Source: Saccharomyces paradoxus (Eukaryota > Ascomycota > Saccharomycetes > Saccharomycetales > Saccharomycetaceae). From it: a DNA stretch of 64,000 bases. A model generated the notes under the pieces. The model was not told where the DNA came from. It did not search any database and saw only the letters and a program-made list of their open reading frames with translations. Where the stretch lies: contig NC_047488.1 of assembly GCF_002079055.1 (NCBI RefSeq), positions 62,001-126,000 of the forward strand, given 5' to 3'. A program made the translations under genes and the position numbers. Each line of letters begins with the position of its first letter. Positions within the stretch are counted from its first letter, which is position 1. Of this stretch, positions 1 to 11,800 are shown piece by piece.

Positions 1-943
1 AACAGACGACAAGCCAGCAGATACTAAGAAGAAGAATAAGCAGAAAAAGGCTCTGGAAATTGACTTCTTCAAAATAGATGATGGTTTTGAAGACAAAATC
101 TTCGCGCCAAAAGGGAGGACAAAGATTGATATGCCGATTAAGAATAGAAAGAATGACTCTCATTATCTACTACCGGATGACTTCCACTTTTCCACCGATA
201 GGATAACAAGATTGTTCATTAAACCGGGACAGAAAATGAGCTTATTCAGTCATAGGAAGCATACCAGAGGCGACGTTAATTCAGGGCTTTATGAAAAGAG
301 TACAGCTTCTGTCAACAATTCGAATAATGACGCTCCTGCTATTGCAGATGAACACTTTTGGGCAGATAATTACGAAAAGAAAGAACAAGAGGAAAAAGAA
401 ATGGAGCAGTCTAAAGAGGTTGGTGATGTAGTGGGTGGAGCGCTGGATAATCCCTTTGAAGATGACCTTGACGGTGTTGACTTTAACCAAGCTTTTGAAG
501 GGACAGACGATAACGAGGAGGCCAGTGTGAAACTCGATTTACAGGACGACGAAGATCATAAGTACCCCATCCGCGAAAACAAAGTCACTTATTCAAGAGT
601 TTCAAAAAAGGTTGACGTAAGAAGACTAAAGAAAAACGTGTGGAAATCGATCAACAACTTGATACAAGAACAAGACACGAAAAAAAATGAGAAGGCAAAT
701 TCCAATGACAATGAAATCTATAAAGAAGACGAAACAATCAAGGAATTGAAATTTTCTGATATTATTCAGGGTATAAGTAAAATGTATTCGGATGATACAT
801 TAAAGGACATTTCAACAAGCTTTTGTTTCATATGCCTTCTGCATTTAGCCAATGAGCATGGGTTGCAGATAACTAATACCGAAAGCTACGATGACCTGGT
901 CGTGAATTATGAGGATCTAGCAACAGCACAAGCAGCATCATAA
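1..943 (+). CDS. BRN1: Condensin subunit Brn1, kleisin (3' part)
   Basis: This is the C-terminal part of the condensin kleisin subunit; the reading frame is open from base 2, so the start lies left of the window and about 313 residues are visible. Brn1 (CAP-H) bridges the Smc2 and Smc4 heads and recruits the Ycs4 and Ycg1 HEAT subunits during mitotic chromosome compaction. The visible part has a lysine-rich stretch, long acidic segments (for example DDEDHK), and a final folded segment with FSDIIQGISKMY and a C-terminal block ending NYEDLATAQAAS. That block fits the winged-helix end of kleisins, which contacts an Smc head. Family and gene identity come from recognising the protein and from its position next to MRX3 and ROX3. 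A 16-base T run follows the stop codon. Confidence 0.95.
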   Translation, partial: TDDKPADTKKKNKQKKALEIDFFKIDDGFEDKIFAPKGRTKIDMPIKNRKNDSHYLLPDDFHFSTDRITRLFIKPGQKMSLFSHRKHTRGDVNSGLYEKSTASVNNSNNDAPAIADEHFWADNYEKKEQEEKEMEQSKEVGDVVGGALDNPFEDDLDGVDFNQAFEGTDDNEEASVKLDLQDDEDHKYPIRENKVTYSRVSKKVDVRRLKKNVWKSINNLIQEQDTKKNEKANSNDNEIYKEDETIKELKFSDIIQGISKMYSDDTLKDISTSFCFICLLHLANEHGLQITNTESYDDLVVNYEDLATAQAAS

Positions 944-958
944 TTGATGATCTTTGTA

Positions 959-974
959 TTTTTTTTTTTTTTTT
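959..974 (+). repeat. Poly-T run in the BRN1 3' region
   Basis: Sixteen consecutive T residues lie 15 bases after the BRN1 stop. Such tracts are common in yeast 3' regions and promoters, where they disfavour nucleosomes. The exact length is prone to slippage and sequencing error. Confidence 0.8.
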
Positions 975-1121
975 GTGCTGCGAAGTTTCTTAAAGCCTTC
1001 GGGCTTACGAAATCCTTTATCACCGAAAGGGGACCGCTTCGAAAAATTGAGTATAAAACAAGGTACTTTATTTTTATAGACAATAATGAAACGAGAGAGT
1101 AGATCGAGAGTGAATTCCAAT

Positions 1122-1934
1122 ATGTCTAGAACCATTCCATTTCTTTTCAAATTAGTTAACAGGGCAGTAATTTTACCTACGGCAGGTTTTACGCTGGGAG
1201 TTGGCGCATTTGTAAAGGCATGGCCGGATGATGCTGGCGTCCTATCATTGAACGATCCGCAAACGCCGGCAGAGTTGATTAGTGCAACTAAGAGCCGGCA
1301 ACCTATGGAGCTACAGAGAATTGATATTCTCACTCAAATCGAGAAAAGCGAAGTCTACAACAAACTAGCCCAGGATGATAAGATGCACCATGTCTTATTT
1401 AGTGAGAAAATACCTAGCGGACATAGGGAATACCATGTAGGACAAGGCCTCTTGTTCGGTAAAGGAAAGCTTGAAATTGATCCTTTGGTTTTCCATGACT
1501 TGAATCATGGTGAATTGACCGTGATTTATCATTTAGGCGCTGAGTTAGGAAACCGAGACGGTAATGTTCATAAAGGTTTACTGTCATTGTTGCTAGATGA
1601 AGCATTATGTTATTGTGGCTTTCCTCTGTTGCCTAGCAAAAGAGGTGTAACTGCAAGACTGTCCCTAGAGTTTCTTGAGGATATTCCTGTGGATACTACG
1701 ATTATGTTAAAGGCAAGTGTCAAGGAGATCAAAGGTAGAAAATGTATCATTGAGGGGCACTTGGAACAGTTTCCATCGGAAAGTCCTTCAAAAAATGGAA
1801 TCAAAAATTGGAACTTACTCCGCATTTGGGGTTCCAATGATAAACGGGAGGTGGCAAAGAAATTTGCCAATGCCAACTGCGTCCTTGTTGAGCCTACTTG
1901 GTTCAAGTATTTCAAATGGCTTGATATGTTTTGA
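1122..1934 (+). CDS. MRX3: Mrx3-like mitochondrial protein with hotdog (thioesterase-like) fold
   Basis: The 270-residue product matches YBL095W/MRX3, a mitochondrial protein found with the mitoribosome-associated MIOREX complexes; its biochemical role is not known. The N-terminus (MSRTIPFLFKLVNRAVILP) is basic and hydrophobic, as expected for mitochondrial import. The C-terminal half contains HKGLLSLLLDEALCYCGF followed by beta-rich sequence, which resembles the helix and sheet of 4HBT/hotdog thioesterases. A second in-frame ATG at 1086 would add 12 residues (MKRESRSRVNSN) and make the N-terminus more basic. I chose 1122 because it gives the length I recall for the S. cerevisiae protein, but scanning could favour 1086 if the mRNA includes it. 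The enzymatic activity is inference only. Confidence 0.85.
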   Translation: MSRTIPFLFKLVNRAVILPTAGFTLGVGAFVKAWPDDAGVLSLNDPQTPAELISATKSRQPMELQRIDILTQIEKSEVYNKLAQDDKMHHVLFSEKIPSGHREYHVGQGLLFGKGKLEIDPLVFHDLNHGELTVIYHLGAELGNRDGNVHKGLLSLLLDEALCYCGFPLLPSKRGVTARLSLEFLEDIPVDTTIMLKASVKEIKGRKCIIEGHLEQFPSESPSKNGIKNWNLLRIWGSNDKREVAKKFANANCVLVEPTWFKYFKWLDMF

Positions 1935-2100
1935 AGAAGCAAGCCCGCCTCAAAATAGCCTATTCCATGTTAATTAATATTCTATATTCAAAAGAGTTAT
2001 ACATAAATACTGCATGTACTTACCGCCGAAGCACAAACGTGCCACTCCTATGAACACTTGCTTTCTATTTATAGTGGGGCTAATATGCGATGGCGTAAAG

Positions 2101-2769
2101 CTACTCCAGCCTCCTTCTTTTCATATCTTCGTGACTGTCACTATGTGTTGGTGTAGCCATCGAACTTCCACTAGATTTGTTCTTCCTTTTCTTACTATTG
2201 GCACCTGAAGTTGAGCCTGATTGACTTTTTCCCGTACCGTCTAGATCAAACGCCAAGTCATCTATATCGAACGGCGCTTGAGCGCCTCCTTGGTTCTGGT
2301 TCGCAAACTCGCTTGGATATGATCTTTCAAACTGCGATAGCACCGACGAGCAAAAGTCCCAATCGAAATTTGGAGGCTGGAATAATGCGATGTCTCTATT
2401 ACGCAGCTGTTCGCACCATTGCTGTTCTGACACGTTTTGGCCCGGACCCTGCTGAGGTGGTTGTATCATCATGTCCGGGTTATTTTGGAAAAGAATATGT
2501 GCTATTTGACCACCTTTACCATTTTCCCTAGTCGGTATGGTCGAGAATTTACCTGAAAGATCGGCTATCTGATTCTTGTAAGATTTTCTAAGCTTCACAG
2601 CTTTAGTGCCGTCCAAATTTGTTCTTGCCACTTGTCTGGAGATGTCGTCCAGGCCATACACCGATATCAAGTCCTGTAGGGGATTTGGTTGCTGATACGT
2701 ATATGTAGTCTCTGGATCCACGTAATAGTAGTATGAGGGGACCGTAGTTTCGTCTACACTGGAAGCCAT
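2101..2769 (-). CDS. ROX3: Mediator head subunit Med19/Rox3
   Basis: The gene encodes a 222-residue protein, close to the usual length of yeast Rox3 (Med19), a Mediator head-module subunit that acts in RNA polymerase II transcription and stress-responsive genes. Visible features are the N-terminal block [18 protein letters not shown], the central conserved [20 protein letters not shown] region, a glutamine-rich middle and a serine- and lysine-rich C-terminus with the basic run KKRKNKSS. The gene converges with MRX3 (about 165 bases between stops) and diverges from RPL32. The start is the only ATG at the head of the conserved N-terminus. Confidence 0.95.
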   Translation of the reverse strand: MASSVDETTVPSYYYYVDPETTYTYQQPNPLQDLISVYGLDDISRQVARTNLDGTKAVKLRKSYKNQIADLSGKFSTIPTRENGKGGQIAHILFQNNPDMMIQPPQQGPGQNVSEQQWCEQLRNRDIALFQPPNFDWDFCSSVLSQFERSYPSEFANQNQGGAQAPFDIDDLAFDLDGTGKSQSGSTSGANSKKRKNKSSGSSMATPTHSDSHEDMKRRRLE

Positions 2770-3024
2770 TATTATCGTATTTTCTATTCGTTCACTTACT
2801 GTTGCTATTCCAACTTATTATATAGGTCTATATTTATGTTCCACACTGTTGTCAGATCAGGAATGGAACGAAGAGGCTCTATTTAAACCGAAGATACCTC
2901 TTCGTTTCTCAATATTGTTGGCTGGGCTTTTCTTTTTTTTTCCTTCCACGTCTATCTATTGTCTCCATCAAAATTAAGAAAAAGAAATGTAGAACGATGA
3001 GCCAAACGAGGCTAAGACAGTCAT

Positions 3025-3037
3025 GCATCTGTACATT
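3025..3037 (+). promoter_or_regulatory. Rap1-like site upstream of RPL32
   Basis: GCATCTGTACATT resembles the ribosomal-protein variant of the Rap1 site (ACATCCGTACATT). It pairs with a second site five bases downstream in the opposite orientation, a common arrangement for recruiting Fhl1 and Ifh1. Confidence 0.55.
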
Positions 3038-3041
3038 CCTT

Positions 3042-3054
3042 AATGTTTGGGTGC
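3042..3054 (-). promoter_or_regulatory. Second Rap1-like site upstream of RPL32
   Basis: On the minus strand the sequence reads GCACCCAAACATT, matching 10 of 13 positions of the Rap1 consensus ACACCCRYACAYM. It lies next to the site at 3025-3037. Confidence 0.55.
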
Positions 3055-3495
3055 ATGTACTCAATTCATGTTTGTTTTTTTTCAAACCAAGAATTGGAAT
3101 GGAAACAGGCGGCCGAAATTCGCTGCCACAGCACATCGGAGGAAAAAGGCGAGGGGGGTGGAATGGTGGACTAATTGTTTGTTGAGCCCAGCAAGCAGTT
3201 CTCAATAGACGGTTGTTGGACGGGGCGCAAGGGTGCATCCAGAGGAAACTTTGTTTGGCTTCCGTCTGGAGACCGGACCTAGCCGGCCTAGCATTCTTTC
3301 TCTAAGCAGAGAGAAGGGAATCTTTTTACTGCGAGAAGAGATGTTTGAATCCAGCAGTAAGTAGTACGCTTCTTTCTCATCTATTTGCAGAATCGTTTTA
3401 TTAAAATACTTTTAAAGAGTTAAGATTTTGATATTTAGTTCATTTTCCACTCTAAAGAAAACCACCAAACAGGGACAATACACTGAACGATAAAA

Positions 3496-3825
3496 GTATG
3501 TGATATATGATAGGATGCTAGAATGAATGGCCTAGACTACAATGTTATGAGAACAACATTTGATATTTGTGGCGATGAGAACAAACATGGTACATATGGA
3601 AATGAAATGAGATGCCTAATTTGGGCTAAACAACATACGCACACACGCACATTTATTTGCTGGTACATCTGAAGTCTGCACATCAAAGTGATAGTGGAAA
3701 ATATGTATGAAAAAATTTCTCCAAAAGATAATATACGAGAATCTCATAACCGGTCATTCCTCAGAATACAATTCTTGGAGCTGTTATACTAACAAGTTAT
3801 TTTATTATATTTTTTTTTTGATTAG
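3496..3825 (+). other. RPL32: Probable 5'-UTR intron of RPL32
   Basis: A perfect branch-point TACTAAC lies at 3787-3793, followed by a T-rich tract and a TTAG acceptor at 3822-3825, immediately before the RPL32 ATG. A consensus donor GTATGT lies at 3496-3501 after an A-rich, ATG-free leader, giving a 330-base intron. A second possible donor, GTAAGT at 3357, would give 469 bases. The signals are seen directly; the splicing and the choice of donor are inferred. Confidence 0.6.
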
Positions 3826-4218
<393 letters not shown>

Positions 4219-4411
4219 ATTAAATAAAGTTTTACAAAATAATAATCTTCATTTAATTTCAAATTTCAATAAAAAAATATCAAATCAAACATAACTTTTA
4301 AATCTACCATTAGATAACTGTATAAAGTGATTTATTGATTTTTAATTTTGTTTTCATTATCTATCAAACTAGGGCATCTTTTCTCACTTGCAGTAATAAC
4401 TTCTTGTGCAC

Positions 4412-5030
4412 TCAGTAATATATCCAGCCGACGAGCAAAGCAATAACGGCAATGATAAGCAGTGCTCTGGAACTCAAACCTTGCCCATTATCTGGTGATT
4501 CTGGCACTCTTCTCGATGATTTTGAAGCGTACTTTCTAGACGGCTTTTGTCTCGGTAACGCGGAGTGAAATACTTTGATCTTCTTGAAGATTATGTCATC
4601 CTTGTATTGCTCTTCCAAATTAGGCCAGTTTGACAATAGCTTGTCATCCTCCATGTCTTCATGAGTTGCTGGGATAGGAAGTGTAACGATCAAGAATTTA
4701 TCCTGCTTTTGGTTCATTTCATACTCAGTGGTCGATTTAGGTAATCCAAGGAAAACGATTTGGACATTCACACTTTCATGAGCACCTATGATGGCGACAT
4801 TGGGCCTCACGCAATACTTTGTGGGGGCACTGGTCCTCACCTTAAATATCACTCTCTTGTCATCATCGTTCTCGAGCTTTATATACTCCGTTGATTGTTC
4901 ATTAAGGGGAGCTGAAGTATTACATATTAGTAACCTGTTACATCGTACCAAGGGCAGCGAAGTTCTCCGCACAATAGCAATTACCGTCAAACATACCTTT
5001 GAACACCAGTTTTTCTGGCACTATCCTCAT
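4412..5030 (-). CDS. SCS22: VAP-family protein Scs22 (spliced)
   Basis: This is the smaller yeast VAP homologue, an ER membrane tether that binds FFAT-motif proteins and acts in ER-plasma membrane contacts and phospholipid regulation with Scs2. Exon 1 is 4997-5030 (34 bases, MRIVPEKLVFK) and exon 2 is 4412-4911; joining them gives 177 residues. The MSP domain follows (RVIFKVRTSAPTKYCVRPN, the conserved VAP core), then a linker, and a C-terminal membrane anchor (ALLIIAVIALLVGWIYY). The open frame that continues upstream of 4911 is intron sequence: it lacks the conserved MSP start, which exon 1 supplies in frame. Confidence 0.93.
4912..4996 (-). other. SCS22: SCS22 intron
   Basis: The 85-base intron has donor GTATGT (complement of 4991-4996), branch-point-like TACTAAT (complement of 4926-4932) and acceptor CAG (complement of 4912-4914). 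The branch point is one base off the yeast consensus TACTAAC. It lies only about 15 bases from the acceptor, near the lower end of the yeast range. Confidence 0.9.
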
Positions 5031-5211
5031 TGTTTATTGGCCTGAATTAGTACTATATGGTCAATGGTCATGCCACTGTTTGAGACTCCCTTTGGTCTTA
5101 TAAAAGTTAATGCATCATTCTAAACGGGGCATGCCATATTAAAATATCTATATAACTACAACAGTCTTCATATACGTATGGGGAGGAAGCCATTAAAGAG
5201 CGTGTTTTGCT

Positions 5212-6480
<1,269 letters not shown>

Positions 6481-6599
6481 TCAATTATAGTTAGATTTTC
6501 TCCAGTACTTTTTGCTGTAAAGGCCCACATATTAACTTATTACAATGGCTGCTTTTCTTTTTAAGTTCGCTTCTTTTCAATATTGAAAATGAAAAATAA

Positions 6600-7208
<609 letters not shown>

Positions 7209-7261
7209 CTTTAGCTTCAACTCTAAAATACCGTGAAATTCACCGCGTTGATTTCCGTCTT

Positions 7262-7269
7262 TGTAAATA
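7262..7269 (+). promoter_or_regulatory. Puf3-type mRNA element in MRP21 3' UTR
   Basis: TGTAAATA, about 54 bases after the MRP21 stop, matches the Puf3 core UGUANAUA. Puf3 binds many nuclear mRNAs for mitochondrial ribosomal proteins. The match is seen; binding is inferred. Confidence 0.65.
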
Positions 7270-7426
7270 AGTAAAGCGTAACTATTTAGTTATATTTTTG
7301 TATATTTTTTATTCTTTCATTTCTCTTATCCATTATTTCCATTGCTAAAAAAGGAAGGAAATACCGTTGTTCGAACAAACAGCAAGACAAAGTAGACACG
7401 AAAAGTAAGTCAGCTGCTACCGCAAT

Positions 7427-8803
7427 ATGCCGTCAAACGTACGTTCAGGGGTCTTGACTTTGCTCCATACAGCATGCGGTGCAGGTGTGCTAGCAATGCC
7501 TTTTGCATTCAAGCCATTTGGGTTAATGCCAGGTTTGATAACGCTAACATTCTGCGGAATATGTTCCTTATGTGGGCTGCTATTACAGACACGAATAGCA
7601 AAGTATGTACCTAAATCGGAGAACGCTTCGTTTGCTAAGCTCACTCAACTAATCAACCCATCGCTAAGTATAGTGTTCGACTTTGCCATCGCTGTTAAAT
7701 GTTTTGGCGTTGGCGTATCCTACTTAATTATTGTTGGTGACCTAGTACCACAGATAGCGCAATCAATCTTTTATCGCAATGATGATAACATTGATTCTCA
7801 AGAGCGTCATATCTTCTTGGACAGGCGTTTATATATATCTCTGGTCATGGTATCGGTTATTTCTCCTTTATGCTTTAAAAGAAGCCTGAATTCTCTACGA
7901 TATGCTTCCATGATTGCCATTATTAGTGTTGCATATTTATCTGGTTTGATTATTTACCATTTTGTAAATCGGCATCAGCTAGAAAGAGGCCAGGTATATT
8001 TTATGGTGCCCCACAGAGATTCTCAGACTCATTCTCCCCTGACTACCTTGCCAATTTTTGTGTTTGCTTACACATGTCATCATAATATGTTCAGTGTCAT
8101 TAATGAGCAAGCGGATAAGAGTTTCAAGGTGCTTAGAAGGATTCCGATTCTTGCCATCGCGTTGGCCTACTTTCTATACATCATTATTGGTGGCACAGGT
8201 TATATGACTTTCGGTGAAAATATCGTAGGAAATATTCTCACTTTATACCCGAACTCCATCTCCACGACCATCGGAAGATTAGCAATGCTGCTCTTAGTTA
8301 TGTTAGCATTTCCATTGCAATGTCACCCTTGTAGATCATCGGTAAAAAACATAATTATATTCATTGAAAATTTTAGAAAAGGAAAGCTATATGATAACAG
8401 GACCGGCTTTATCCCATTGGACGATTTAAGTAATGAAGATCCACAGGAGGGATTAACCCAACAAAACAACGAAGAGCCAAATTTGCGTATTGAATCTTTA
8501 CGGTACACCAATATTATCACTCTTTGCATCTTGTTATTCTCGTATATATTGGCCATCTCAATTACGTCTTTAGCTAAAGTCCTAGCAATTGTTGGTGCCA
8601 CGGGATCTACATCGATTTCTTTCATTTTACCAGGTCTTTTTGGCTACAAGTTAATTGGTTCAGAATTTACCGACAGGAATGAAAGAGTGCCGTTTAGCAT
8701 AAAAATATTCAAATACTTAGGTCTATTTCTATTCATTTGGGGTATAGCGGTAATGGTAGCTTCACTATCGGCGACTGTATTTTTAGGCACATCGTCACAT
8801 TAA
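7427..8803 (+). CDS. AVT5: Vacuolar amino acid transporter Avt5 (AAAP family)
   Basis: The 458-residue polytopic membrane protein belongs to the amino acid/auxin permease family (Avt group). The first membrane segment begins GVLTLLHTACGAGVLAMPFAF, the glycine-rich signature of the family. About eleven hydrophobic segments can be counted, with a soluble loop around residues 310-355 (ENFRKGKLYDNRTGFIPLDD) rich in charged residues. Avt5 is assigned to the vacuolar group by sequence and its substrate is not firmly known. The gene converges on TEL1 with only 56 bases between the stop codons, so their 3' UTRs must overlap. Confidence 0.93.
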   Translation: MPSNVRSGVLTLLHTACGAGVLAMPFAFKPFGLMPGLITLTFCGICSLCGLLLQTRIAKYVPKSENASFAKLTQLINPSLSIVFDFAIAVKCFGVGVSYLIIVGDLVPQIAQSIFYRNDDNIDSQERHIFLDRRLYISLVMVSVISPLCFKRSLNSLRYASMIAIISVAYLSGLIIYHFVNRHQLERGQVYFMVPHRDSQTHSPLTTLPIFVFAYTCHHNMFSVINEQADKSFKVLRRIPILAIALAYFLYIIIGGTGYMTFGENIVGNILTLYPNSISTTIGRLAMLLLVMLAFPLQCHPCRSSVKNIIIFIENFRKGKLYDNRTGFIPLDDLSNEDPQEGLTQQNNEEPNLRIESLRYTNIITLCILLFSYILAISITSLAKVLAIVGATGSTSISFILPGLFGYKLIGSEFTDRNERVPFSIKIFKYLGLFLFIWGIAVMVASLSATVFLGTSSH

Positions 8804-8859
8804 CTTTTTGTATCTCTGTACATCGAAAAAATAAGAAGTATAAAGCGCTTGCATAGCAA

Positions 8860-11800
8860 TTAATAAAAAGGTGACCATCCCATATATATAACGCTCAAAT
8901 TTGATGGATCTGTCGCTTGCTGAATTAAGTCTTGTACGCTAGATTCTACACTTAAACCATTACCCATAAGCTTTTCTTCAACACCTTTAAGAGCTCTATA
9001 GGACTCTTGGTTTTCATTCCTGTCGTTGTGACCTATGAATTTACTGACGTTATCAAAATTTGTAGTTTCATGTTCTCCTTCAAATAAGTGTTCGTATTTT
9101 TTAACTGGCGACATTACCCATGAATAAAGCGGATCCCATTTTAAGATATTCAAAACACACATCACCTTGACGTAATCTTTTCTTAATACTGCGTAAACTC
9201 TTTCACAACTTCGCCTGAATAAACCATCAACGCCTGTGACTCCAAATCCATCAACAATATCCCTAGTTAATCTGAAAGGGACCAACTCTGGAATGGGAAG
9301 TAATTTCCCCTGATCAAACGCAATTCCCAAATCTATATGAATGGGTTCCCCTGTTGAGCAATCAAGTAAGATATTGTTCAGGTGCCTATCACCGAGGCCT
9401 AATATGTATCCAACAATGGAGCTAGCTGCGACACCTTTTGTGTATTTCTTCTTAGCTTCAAACCAATCGAGTGGATCAGGAAAAGAATCGAAAAAAAAGT
9501 TTCTTAATTGAGGTTTTATTTCATCTGTGATTTTTAAATAAGTTTTCAGCCTCTCTTTATTTGATTTCGTTTGCACCGCTTTCATGGCTTTTCTTGCCTG
9601 ATCGAAGGTTATCTTATCGTTTTTATGTAGGTTACTCAAAATTTGATGTAGTGACGTAGAATTTGCGACGAATTCAATAATTCCCGCCTTCGGTCCTAAT
9701 GGAACTACTTTATATGTTCTAATACCCAAATCTAAATTTCTCAATACTTTATCATTTTGTAGGACTTTATTAACTTGTCTAAACACTTGCTCCATAATTG
9801 CATCTTGTCTTAAATCATCATTGCTACCTTTCATCAACACCCTCTGCGTGGTACCATCTGAGATGTTGAAGGTGATTATTTTTGGAAGAGACAATCCCGT
9901 AGTTGTGATGCTTACTGTTTCATTAACGGATACAATATAAGGGCGGGCTTTTCTTCCATCAGCGGAACTTTTGACTGTAAAATCACTCATCGGCAGGGGA
10001 AGCTTCTCCATGCTTAGCTGATTCAGCCAATATTGACCAATCTTCAAATTAGCTAAATGCAACTTCTTGGTGTTTTGTACAAACTTAAGATTAGCTAACT
10101 CTACAGACATCTCACAGAACTCTTGCACAGGAAGTACATACTTTTTCGCAAAAGCGCCTTTGTCATATCCTTGTAATTCTAGAAGAATCTTTTTGACAGC
10201 TTGAATTTTTTGCGATATGCTCGTATCCTTATTGGATTGCTTTTCATATAGCAGTATGCTCATCACTGAATAAAGAGAATCATATGGTAGTTTGTAAAGG
10301 AGCCGTTTCATAGTTAGTTGCAATGGCTTCTGAAATTCGTTCTCCTCCATAGATATTTTTGACGCAATCTGATTGACCCAGGGTAAAAACTTCCAGCTCG
10401 GTATTGTCCCAATTTCTTTATATAGCAATTGATTGATCTTACTATTGTCATCATTCTCGAACCACAACCCACAAAATTTATCAATAATGTCATTATCATA
10501 TCTATTGCTGAAAACTAAGGTGTTGAGATAGAAGTGAAGCGCATGCCATAGGAACTTTTCTTTTTGAAGAAGCAGTGCTTTTAGTATTTCTGAATCTCTA
10601 TTATATTGTAGCATAACACGATTGTAGTGCCTTTTTGCGTCTTTTCTTTCATTTTCTGGTAATTTTGTGTTTTTATATATTAGCTCCAAAGCTTTCAAGG
10701 TAGCTTTTCCAGTATGTGACCTGTGTTCTCTATCTTCGATTTCTCCATTCGATCGTAACTTTTGCGCCTGTTCATCAAGAAAACTTCCGAGTGTGTAAAA
10801 AACATCAGAACATGATTCATGGTCATCGACATTTATATCCCAATTAACAATGTTTTCCTCATATATAGCTGCAGCTGATTCAAGCCTTGATTCCGAGCTC
10901 CATTTAACCAACCGAGCTTTGATTTGGTCCATGGGCACATCAAGAAGTAACTCAAAATCGCCGTAGAGTGTACCTTCGCTAGTATTCTTCTCATTTCGAG
11001 CTACTAGATCTCTCATTATCATTACAGGTGCCTTGTACTCTTGAGACTCCCAAAGGGCATTGGCAGACATGTAACTTGCTAATTTCTCAATTTGGGATAA
11101 TACAGAGGGATCTTCATATAACTTTGCGGTATTCTTAACCATATTGCTCATTAGAGTCGCGTTTCGTAGCGCGTCTTGAGACGCACCATTGGCAATTGCT
11201 AACTGGATGTAATTAGCAAGCTGAATAATAGATCCGAGGTGTAAACATTTTGAGCATTCCGCGTTTTCCTCTAGTGAATTCTTCGAGAGCACATTCATTA
11301 AAGTGTGCCTACCTTTTAACGTTGCTTTGTGATCATAGAAGTCTATAGTATTCAGTCTCTCCTTATCAGCCTTTATAATAGACATTAATGTTTGCGGGAA
11401 AGAACAAATATTCTGAGAGCTTGATGCTATTTTTATAAATTCAATAATTGCATTCAAAGTATCCATCCATTCATTTTGGCTAGTAAAATGTTGTCTAGAA
11501 TCAAAAATTGTTAGTAAAGATTTCTCTAAACATTTTTCAGCATAACTAACGTCTTGCGGTAAATTCTTTATAGCATAGTATAATCCTTTCGCCTTGGAGT
11601 CAATAATTTTTGGGGTCAGTAATTTCCAGTTTCCCAGTTCTAAATTCCACTTGTAAACATCACTGGATCCTGAAAGTCTACTTTCCAATAAGCTGGTCAA
11701 GCCGTAAAAACCGCTATCTTCAGTGGCCTTGATTAATGGTTCTTTTTCTTCTTCAAGTGAAGTGGTGTAATTAGCATCAAAATTGGCATTGTTGAAAAGA

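Larger units (their letters stand above)
2770..3495. promoter_or_regulatory. Divergent promoter region of ROX3 and RPL32
   Basis: About 725 bases separate the ROX3 start from the probable RPL32 intron. No credible gene is visible here; short open frames are non-conserved-looking. The region holds two Rap1-like sites (annotated separately) followed by a T-rich stretch at about 3068-3083, the usual order in yeast ribosomal-protein promoters. The distance from the Rap1-like sites to the RPL32 ATG (over 750 bases) is unusually long and fits a 5'-UTR intron. Confidence 0.7.

Noticed and set aside
938-1333. 131-codon minus-strand frame at the MRX3 5' end
   Set aside because: It overlaps MRX3 and its product is low-complexity translation of the T run and antisense sequence with no family feature.
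2211-2531. 106-codon plus-strand frame inside ROX3
   Set aside because: It is antisense to the conserved ROX3 coding region and has no recognisable motif.
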